Part shown: piece by piece, positions 1-5,690 of the stretch | Layout of the letters: each line of letters begins with the position of its first letter | Position numbering within the stretch: position 1 is the first letter of the stretch | DNA from: JANNVZ01 sp031418455 | GTDB lineage: Bacteria > Bacteroidota > Bacteroidia > Flavobacteriales_D > Sanyastnellaceae | Assembly: GCA_031418455.1 (NCBI GenBank) | Contig: JANOXJ010000073.1 | Span: 1-12,301 of the forward strand | Length of the DNA: 12,301 nt | Direction of reading: 5' to 3' | Position numbers and translations under genes: made by a program | Notes under the pieces: generated by a model | Seen by the model: the letters and a program-made list of their open reading frames with translations, nothing else | Databases searched by the model: none | Told to the model about the DNA's origin: nothing

Positions 1-578
1 TGTGTGCTAAAGTGATTTATAACTGGAATTTCTATTCCGTCTAAATAAAATCTATTCTCATTAGCCGCACCACCGCGTATTACAATATCGTTTCTAAAAC
101 TAGGTATGGCTGCCACACCGGGCAGCGAGCGAATGGCTCTGGAAATATCTCTGTTACCACCAGGGTTTCTCTTTATTTCGTTGGTACCAATAGTGCGTAT
201 GCTCAATGGCGACTCTTCTCTGTTACTTATGGAGGAGGAAACAATTTCTACAGTACCTGTAGTATCGCTCAACTCTTCTAACTGAAAATTGACTATGGCA
301 GGTCTGTCTAATGTAACTTCAATTTCGAAAGCGACAGCAGTTTTGTAGCCTATGCTTTGGCATTCCACGTTATACAATCCTGGTGTTACATTTTCAATTA
401 TATAGTTACCCGTTTCATCTGTTATACCACCTAGTGCAGCATTTTGAACAGCCACCGCTATAAATGCAATGGGAAGGTTACTAGCCTTGTCTGTCACCTG
501 ACCTTTTATAATGCCGGCCTGGCTGTAAGCGAATAAAGAAGTAATGAAGAAGAAAGTGAAAGCTAAAAATTTAGTCAT
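1..578 (-). CDS. TonB-dependent outer-membrane receptor, N-terminal part (runs off left edge)
   Basis: Reading the minus strand from the ATG at 578 gives 192 complete codons with no stop before the window edge. Residues 1-20 form a signal peptide (MTKFLAFTFF..., ending AYSQ). Residues about 22-102 form a carboxypeptidase-regulatory-like beta-sandwich domain, with IIKGQVTD near the start, GITDETGNY at 51-59 and PGLYNVECQSIGY at 66-78. From about 112 a TonB receptor plug domain begins, with SRAIRSLPGV at 146-155, DIVIRGG at 164-170 and FYLDGIEIP at 177-185. Proteins of this class sit in the outer membrane and import a ligand with TonB energy. The beta-barrel and therefore the substrate class are outside the window. 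The gene lies 81 bases downstream of dnaX on the same strand; co-transcription is possible but unproven. Family assignment is secure; ligand unknown. Confidence 0.93.
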   Translation of the reverse strand, partial: MTKFLAFTFFFITSLFAYSQAGIIKGQVTDKASNLPIAFIAVAVQNAALGGITDETGNYIIENVTPGLYNVECQSIGYKTAVAFEIEVTLDRPAIVNFQLEELSDTTGTVEIVSSSISNREESPLSIRTIGTNEIKRNPGGNRDISRAIRSLPGVAAIPSFRNDIVIRGGAANENRFYLDGIEIPVINHFST

Positions 579-659
579 AGAGCAAAAATGTGATTGAAAG
601 ACAAATAACCTCAACTTTTGTTCATGTCTTTCTGTTCTACCATTTACAAAATGAATGTG

Positions 660-2393
660 TTAGAAATCCACCTGCAAACCAAATCGTTTACGCAAGGTTT
701 CCAATGCCGGATTTTTTAGCACCATTTCCTCGTAGCGTTGCTTTTCTGTTTTGTATGTCTGCTTTATGTCTTCTTGCTTTAGAATGTCCACCTGAAAATC
801 GAGGCCACGTATATCATACTGGTTGCGCAGGTATTCGCCTAGAAGTCCGCGGTGGTCGTTGAAGTACATGGTTTGCGTAGCGCTTGGGAACGACACTCGC
901 AAGGTCTGATTGTCGATAAGAGCAATTTCTGCAACATTGAATACCGTTTTCACTTGCAAATTAGCTTGCAGTTTTTGCTCTGCAAAATTGCGCCATGCTA
1001 ATCGAATTTCTTCTATAGTGTATAGACGTGTTGCTTCCTCACGCACCTCTACTGCTTGTTCGGCAGCGACTTTGTTTTCGGCAGTTTGCTGCGGAGAGCG
1101 CTTTATAGAAATGCTTTCAGAGCTGCGGTTTATAAGTGCTTTGTTGCCAAAAAGATTAAAAGACTTTGCAACAGGATTTACTTGTTCCGTTGTGGTTTCT
1201 TTATTCAACACAGCGTCTGCGAGTGGCCGCGATGTAGGGATTGCGGGGTTTATTTCGCGCTGGCTTACGCTCGGCATCATACCCTCGCCACTACGAAATG
1301 GCTTCAGTTTGAAGTTTTTTTTTTCGCCTTCTCTTTGGTTGTAGAGAATGCTTGCAAGCTTCATAAGTGTAAGTTCTACCAGTAGTCGCTGGTGTTTGCT
1401 TGCACGGTATTGTGTGTCGCACTCGTTTATAAACTGCAGTGCTGTTATGAGCATTCTTAAATCGGCTTGAGTGGCTTGCTGCTTGTATTTTTCAATTACA
1501 TTTTCGCTTACTTCCATAAGCTGCAGTGTTTGCGCATCTTTACTCACCAGCAGGTTGCGTATGTGTCCGCCAAGGCCAGTTATAAAATGATGTCCGTCAA
1601 AACCTTTGTCTAACACTTCATTAAAAAGGACCAAACATCCTGGCACATCCTCCTTCATTATTAAATCCATAAGGCGGAAGTAATAATCGTAATCCAACAC
1701 ATTCAGATTTTGAATAACAAAATCGTAAGTAAGATTTTTCCCGCAAAATGCTACCACCTGGTCGAATATGGAAAGAGCATCGCGCATGGCACCATCAGCC
1801 TTTTGGGCTATTATGTGCAAAGCCTCAGGCTCAGCAGTTACGCCTTCTTTGGTAGCTATCATGGCCAAGTGGTCAGCCATGTCTTTCACCTTTATTCTGT
1901 TGAAGTCAAATATTTGACAACGACTAAGAATGGTAGGTAATATTTTATGTTTTTCGGTAGTGGCAAGAATGAACACAGCATGCGGTGGTGGCTCTTCCAG
2001 TGTTTTAAGAAACGCATTGAAGGCCGCTGCAGATAGCATGTGCACCTCGTCTATTATATACACCTTGTACTTGCCCTGCTGTGGCGGTATGCGCACACTG
2101 TCCACTATGCTGCGTATATCATCTACACTGTTGTTGCTGGCGGCATCCAGTTCAAACACGTTGAACTGCATTTCGTCCATCTCGTGGCCAATCATACCAT
2201 TTACTGCCTTTGCAAAAATGCGTGCGCAGGTGGTTTTGCCCACACCGCGTGGCCCTGTAAAAAGGTACGCCTGTGCTATTTGATTGTTGGCAATGGCACT
2301 AAGCAAAGTGGCTGTGATATGGCGTTGGCCAACCACAGAGTCCCAATTGTCTGGTCTGTACTTACGAGCTGATACTATAAAATTTTCTGCCAT
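660..2393 (-). CDS. dnaX: DNA polymerase III subunit gamma/tau (clamp loader ATPase)
   Basis: This 577-residue protein is the ATPase of the replicative clamp loader, which opens and loads the sliding clamp and (as tau) tethers the polymerase. AAA+ motifs are clear: Walker A GPRGVGKT at 47-54, ELDAASNNSVDDIR at 81-94, Walker B VYIIDEVHML at 111-120, sensor-1 region LATTE at 143-147 and the SRC arginine-finger motif at 157-159. Domain III ends near residue 355 (LTLMKLASILYNQ). A low-complexity linker follows, then a tau-type C-terminal region from about 450 to 577. Two oddities: the segment between Walker A and ELDAASNN (64-80) has no cysteine, so the four-cysteine zinc module usual in gamma/tau is missing; and codons 357-360 contain ten consecutive A residues, a possible slippage site for a short gamma form. 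The ATG at 2393 begins MAENFIVSARKYRP, the normal family N-terminus. Confidence 0.97.
   Translation of the reverse strand: MAENFIVSARKYRPDNWDSVVGQRHITATLLSAIANNQIAQAYLFTGPRGVGKTTCARIFAKAVNGMIGHEMDEMQFNVFELDAASNNSVDDIRSIVDSVRIPPQQGKYKVYIIDEVHMLSAAAFNAFLKTLEEPPPHAVFILATTEKHKILPTILSRCQIFDFNRIKVKDMADHLAMIATKEGVTAEPEALHIIAQKADGAMRDALSIFDQVVAFCGKNLTYDFVIQNLNVLDYDYYFRLMDLIMKEDVPGCLVLFNEVLDKGFDGHHFITGLGGHIRNLLVSKDAQTLQLMEVSENVIEKYKQQATQADLRMLITALQFINECDTQYRASKHQRLLVELTLMKLASILYNQREGEKKNFKLKPFRSGEGMMPSVSQREINPAIPTSRPLADAVLNKETTTEQVNPVAKSFNLFGNKALINRSSESISIKRSPQQTAENKVAAEQAVEVREEATRLYTIEEIRLAWRNFAEQKLQANLQVKTVFNVAEIALIDNQTLRVSFPSATQTMYFNDHRGLLGEYLRNQYDIRGLDFQVDILKQEDIKQTYKTEKQRYEEMVLKNPALETLRKRFGLQVDF
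1302..1324 (-). other. Candidate programmed slippage site in dnaX: A10 run plus adjacent hairpin
   Basis: On the coding strand the codons GAA AAA AAA AAC (residues 357-360) give ten consecutive A residues (1324 down to 1315). Directly after it, CTTCA-AAC-TGAAG (1314 down to 1302) can form a 5-bp stem with a 3-base loop. Adding one A or slipping -1 would read K-K-K-L-Q-T-E-A-I-S and stop at TAG (1293-1291), giving about 367 residues. Losing one A would read T-S-N and stop at TGA (1306-1304), giving about 362 residues. Both products would end just after domain III, the size and content of a gamma subunit. E. coli dnaX uses ribosomal -1 frameshifting on an A-rich heptamer, and Thermus dnaX uses transcriptional slippage on a nine-A run. 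Use of this site here is inferred, not shown. Confidence 0.6.
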
Positions 2394-2583
2394 AGCAGGG
2401 CAAAGATGAAAATTAGAAGCCCATACGCCATTAACAATCTATCCACATGTTGTACACAAATGAGCATTGGGGCCATTGATAGCCAATTTACACATTTAAA
2501 AAAAATAAATACTTTTTTCGGATTAACGGGCTAGAGAGATAACATGGATTGATGCAGTGGTTTGGTAATTTTCATTTTGGTTT

Positions 2584-2652
2584 AAACCACTGAGAACACG
2601 AAGAACATGGAGAATGAAATATGAGCTCTCCATGTTCTCCTTGGTTTCCTTA
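2584..2652. repeat. Palindromic element built from 9-bp units (copy 1)
   Basis: The left arm contains three adjacent 9-bp units, CACTGAGAA (2588-2596), CACGAAGAA (2597-2605) and CATGGAGAA (2606-2614). After about 11 bases, the complementary units CTCTCCATG (2626-2634) and TTCTCCTTG (2635-2643) follow, then GGTTT. The outer ends AAACCA (2584-2589) and TGGTTT (2642-2647) pair, and the inner part GAACATGGAGA pairs perfectly with TCTCCATGTTC. The two arms align almost completely except that the left arm has exactly one additional 9-bp unit. It would fold into a long hairpin in RNA or single-stranded DNA. Elements with the same unit occur at 9822-10047. Origin and function are unknown. Confidence 0.8.
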
Positions 2653-2774
2653 AATAAAACAGCCAAAATATTTAATGATTATTTCAAATGGTTTTATCTC
2701 GATCTCAATTGATTTATTCTGTATTTACTTATTAAACCGGTTATTCGAAACATTATCCAGTTAAATTGATTTAC

Positions 2775-2810
2775 GTCCCATCACTGACTCTTCCCAAAGG
2801 GAAGAGAAGT
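2775..2810. repeat. Strong 8-bp hairpin with a GTCCCATC leader
   Basis: CTCTTCCC (2788-2795) and GGGAAGAG (2799-2806) form a perfect 8-bp stem with an AAA loop. The stem is preceded by GTCCCATC at 2775-2782. The same GTCCCATC leader followed by pyrimidine-rich sequence opens the GC-rich insert at 9925-9992, so the two may be degraded members of one small repeat family. There is no T-tract after the stem and no gene ends nearby, so an intrinsic terminator is unlikely. A regulatory role in the leader of the downstream symporter gene (ATG at 2914) cannot be excluded. Confidence 0.6.
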
Positions 2811-2913
2811 CTGCGATAAGGCTTTTGGAAGCAGGCATGCATAAAAAAAAATTCTGTCAATTATAGATGTGGCACTTAAGGCCAAATTGCTTTCATTTGC
2901 TTCAAATAGAATT

Positions 2914-4701
2914 ATGAAAAAAATATTGGCACTACTCTTTTTGTTGGCAGGCACATGGTGCCATGCACAAATGGAGCTAACCTGCGAGGTAAGCAACGAT
3001 ACCAAAGCCATAAAAGATGGTGAAGCTTTAGCCATAGTGACGGGCGGCACCGCTCCATACAGCTACAAGTGGAGTCATAAAAGCACTCCCCTCACATCCG
3101 ATGCAAGCACAGGCCTTGACGAGGGTGTGCAACACTCTGTTACCGTAACCGATGCCACAGGTGCTGCGCTTACAACCCACTTTTTGGTGCCTGCAGAAAG
3201 TGTGGAAGAAAAACTCAATTCAGTTTTTATACCCATGGTAGATGCCCTTGCCGCAGTGTTGCTTTGGGACCCATTTGCTGCCATAGGCATATACGACCCT
3301 GTGGTGTACCTGCCTAATGGGCAGCCGCTGCTACATGCCAATGGCGACCCCGTAACGCAAGACTGTTGGCTGGTAGTAGTATTGCTTATAAGCGCTGCGG
3401 TATATTTTACTTTCTACTTTGGTTTTATAAATGTGCGCGGATTTAAACACGCAGTGCATATAACTATGGGCAAGTATGCCAACCCTGCCGACAAAGGTGA
3501 GGTATCTCAATTTCAAGCCCTTACTGCAGCGCTAAGTGGCACGCTTGGCCTTGGCAACATTTCGCTGGTGGCGGTGGCCATAGCTGTAGGTGGCCCTGGC
3601 GCTACCTTTTGGATGATAGTGGCCGGCCTAGTAGGCATGAGCAGTAAATTTGTAGAGTGCACACTAGGTGTAAAATACCGCAACATAGACAGCAATGGCG
3701 AAGTGAGTGGCGGCCCTATGTACTACCTCAGCAAAGGACTTGCTAAGCGCAACATGAAAGGATTTGGAAAAGTGCTGGCTGTGCTATTTGCCATAATGTG
3801 TGTGGGTGGCACCCTTGGAGGTGGCAATATGATACAGGCTAATCAAGCCTTTGCGCAGGTGGAAGAAACATTTGGCCAAGGAGCAGTGTCGTCACTTTGG
3901 TTTGGTATAGGCATGGCATTGCTTATAGGCTTAGTTATAGTGGGCGGCATTAAATCCATAGCACGTGTTACCGATAAAATAATACCCTTTGCAGTAGTAG
4001 TGTATTGCTTGTTTGCACTAATTATAATAGGTGTAAACATTGCACACATTGGCGATGCCTTTGCACAAATATGGAATGGCGCATTTCATCCTGATGCTTT
4101 GAAGGGCGGCTTTATGGGCGTAATGCTTATGGGATTTCGCAGGGCAAGTTTTAGCAACGAGGCCGGCATAGGCAGTGCCAGCATAGCGCATAGTGCCAGC
4201 AAAACAGAAAGGCCCGTGTCAGAAGGATTGGTGTCGTTGTTAGAACCCTTTATAGATACCGTAATAGTATGCACCATGACAGCGCTTGTGCTTGTGTTTA
4301 CAGGCTTTGCTACCGACCCACAAGGCCTTACAGGTTCAGCACTTACCAATGCGGCATTTACTTCCATGTTCCCATGGTTCGACTGGGTGCTGCTGCTTTG
4401 CATCATCATATTTGCATACGCCACCATGATATCGTGGAGCTACTATGGCATGAAGAGTTGGGCCTATCTGTTTGGCGAAAAAAAATGGGTGAAGCAAGTA
4501 TTCAATCTCATATTTATGATTTGCACTGTAATAGGCACCGTGAGCGGCTTGGGCGCAGTGGTAGATTTTTCTGACATGATGATATTGGGCATGGCATTTC
4601 CCAATATTATAGGTTTGGTAATAATGAGCAAAGAAGTAAAGCTGGATTTAAAAACCTATATGCACGATTTAAAAAACGGTCTCATTACAAAATATAAGTA
4701 A
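2914..4701 (+). CDS. AGCS-family sodium/amino-acid (alanine type) symporter with SprB-like N-terminal domain
   Basis: This 595-residue inner-membrane carrier belongs to the alanine or glycine:cation symporter family. Signature stretches are TAALSGTLGLGNISLVAVAI (204-223), GGPGATFWM (226-234), the KYR segment near 254, KSIARVTDKIIPF (347-359) and GFRRASFSNEAGIGSASIAH (407-426). The multi-helix carrier core starts near residue 152. The first about 150 residues are unusual: a signal peptide (1-18, MKKILALLFLLAGTWCHA), then a SprB-repeat-like domain with TGGTAPYSYKW at 43-53 and HSVTVTDATG at 74-83, then an amphipathic stretch and a polar loop (about 124-150). I chose the ATG at 2914 over an upstream in-frame GTG at 2869 because it places the signal peptide at the N-terminus. 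The next gene starts 11 bases after the stop, suggesting an operon. Substrate is inferred from family only. Confidence 0.9.
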   Translation: MKKILALLFLLAGTWCHAQMELTCEVSNDTKAIKDGEALAIVTGGTAPYSYKWSHKSTPLTSDASTGLDEGVQHSVTVTDATGAALTTHFLVPAESVEEKLNSVFIPMVDALAAVLLWDPFAAIGIYDPVVYLPNGQPLLHANGDPVTQDCWLVVVLLISAAVYFTFYFGFINVRGFKHAVHITMGKYANPADKGEVSQFQALTAALSGTLGLGNISLVAVAIAVGGPGATFWMIVAGLVGMSSKFVECTLGVKYRNIDSNGEVSGGPMYYLSKGLAKRNMKGFGKVLAVLFAIMCVGGTLGGGNMIQANQAFAQVEETFGQGAVSSLWFGIGMALLIGLVIVGGIKSIARVTDKIIPFAVVVYCLFALIIIGVNIAHIGDAFAQIWNGAFHPDALKGGFMGVMLMGFRRASFSNEAGIGSASIAHSASKTERPVSEGLVSLLEPFIDTVIVCTMTALVLVFTGFATDPQGLTGSALTNAAFTSMFPWFDWVLLLCIIIFAYATMISWSYYGMKSWAYLFGEKKWVKQVFNLIFMICTVIGTVSGLGAVVDFSDMMILGMAFPNIIGLVIMSKEVKLDLKTYMHDLKNGLITKYK

Positions 4702-4712
4702 CACACACACTT

Positions 4713-5672
4713 ATGAGTTGGCGCAATGCATTTCAAGATTGGCTAGAATACACCTCTAAAGAGCGCAAAGGAATACTGGTGCTTATAGTTTGTATAGCGC
4801 TGCTTATTACATACAACTTTTGTGCGCCCTACATTTTCAAACAAAAAAACATAGACCTGAGCGGCAAGAAAACCGAAATAGAACAATGGCTTGCGGAGCA
4901 TGCTGCCGACTCTACCGCGGGGCCTATAGACTATACTGAATTGGCTTTGCAAAAAGAGGCAAAACCGAAAAGAACACTCTTCACCTTTGACCCCAACACC
5001 TGTGACGATGCGGCATGGACAGCACTAGGCTTTACACAAGGACAAATAAAAAGCATACGCAATTTCATTAGTAAAGGTGGTAGTTTTAAAACCAAAGCCG
5101 ACCTGAGCAAAATGTATGTAATAAGCCAGGAGGAATACGAAGAACTGTACCCATACATAGCCCTGCCCGATGCTATAGCCTATGACAACACTAACAACTA
5201 TGCAAACAAACCGAATGATTATAATTCCAACTCGTACAATGCAAATGGATATCAAAAATTTGACTACTCTAACATACTCATAGAAATAAATAGTGCCGAC
5301 ACGGTGGAGTTTAAAAAGCTAAAAGGAATAGGCGGATTTTTAGCTAGAAAAATAGTGGAGTACCGCACCAAGCTGGGCGGCTACTACAGCACCGAGCAGT
5401 TGCAAGAAGCGTATGGCATGACACCTGAAAAAGTAGACACCATAAGGAAAAACATAGTAGCCGATGTGGCACTAATAAAAAAAATAAACGTAAACACGAC
5501 CACGGTAGAAGTATTGAGCAAGCACCCTTACCTTAACTCATCGCAAGCAAAAACACTGGTAGCGTATAGAGAACAACATGGCCCGTTTAAAACTGTGGAA
5601 GGAATAAAAAAATGTGTATTGATAGATGCGGTTACCTATGAGAAAATAAAACATTATTTGGTGGTGGGCTAA
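4713..5672 (+). CDS. Membrane-anchored helix-hairpin-helix (ComEA-like) protein
   Basis: The 319-residue product has a short N-terminal cytoplasmic segment, one transmembrane helix (about 20-36, ILVLIVCIALLITYNF) and three helix-hairpin-helix regions. The first is at about 91-150. The second is the most typical (190-250), with IEINSAD, then LKGIGGFLARKIVEYR (203-218). The third is at about 257-317, with INVNT and QAKTLVAYREQHGPFK. An Asn/Tyr-rich linker (about 159-185) separates the first from the second. HhH motifs of this type bind DNA without sequence specificity, and ComEA-like proteins act in DNA uptake, but no competence genes are nearby, so that role is not established. It lies 11 bases after the symporter gene. 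Its last codons form one arm of a probable bidirectional terminator. Confidence 0.87.
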   Translation: MSWRNAFQDWLEYTSKERKGILVLIVCIALLITYNFCAPYIFKQKNIDLSGKKTEIEQWLAEHAADSTAGPIDYTELALQKEAKPKRTLFTFDPNTCDDAAWTALGFTQGQIKSIRNFISKGGSFKTKADLSKMYVISQEEYEELYPYIALPDAIAYDNTNNYANKPNDYNSNSYNANGYQKFDYSNILIEINSADTVEFKKLKGIGGFLARKIVEYRTKLGGYYSTEQLQEAYGMTPEKVDTIRKNIVADVALIKKINVNTTTVEVLSKHPYLNSSQAKTLVAYREQHGPFKTVEGIKKCVLIDAVTYEKIKHYLVVG

Positions 5673-5690
5673 GTATTATTCCACCACCAA
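5658..5690. terminator. Probable bidirectional terminator shared by two convergent genes
   Basis: TTGGTGGTGG (5658-5667) and CCACCACCAA (5681-5690) form a perfect 10-bp stem with a 13-base loop. The loop holds the stop codons of both convergent genes (TAA at 5670-5672 on plus; TAA at 5678-5676 on minus). The arms encode the C-terminal LVV of each protein (LVVG and LVVE). The plus-strand arm is followed by TTTCT and the minus-strand arm by AAT-rich sequence, so the U-tracts are weak. Position and stem strength support termination in both directions; this is not proven. Confidence 0.6.

Larger units (their letters stand above)
2394..2913. other. Divergent intergenic region between dnaX and the symporter gene
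   Basis: This 520-base gap separates two genes that read away from each other, so it must hold promoters for both. No supported open reading frame was found. It contains the palindromic 9-bp-unit repeat at 2584-2647 and the perfect-stem hairpin at 2788-2806, each listed separately. The remainder is A/T-rich with several homopolymer runs (A8 near 2499, A9 near 2842). I could not find a convincing pair of Bacteroidota -33 (TTG) and -7 (TAnnTTTG) boxes for either gene, so I call no promoter. Confidence 0.7.

Noticed and set aside
597..659. Promoter for the TonB-dependent receptor (CATTTTTG with TTG 21 bases upstream on the minus strand)
   Set aside because: The -7-like box has a mismatch and would place the transcript start only a few bases before the ATG; too weak to call.
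910..1344. 144-residue open frame on the plus strand, opposite dnaX
   Set aside because: It lies wholly antisense to a certain dnaX gene, shows no recognisable motif, and its composition follows from the codons of the gene opposite.
2869..2913. GTG start adding 15 residues to the symporter
   Set aside because: The longer N-terminus would place charged and polar residues before the signal peptide; the ATG at 2914 gives a textbook MKK signal sequence.
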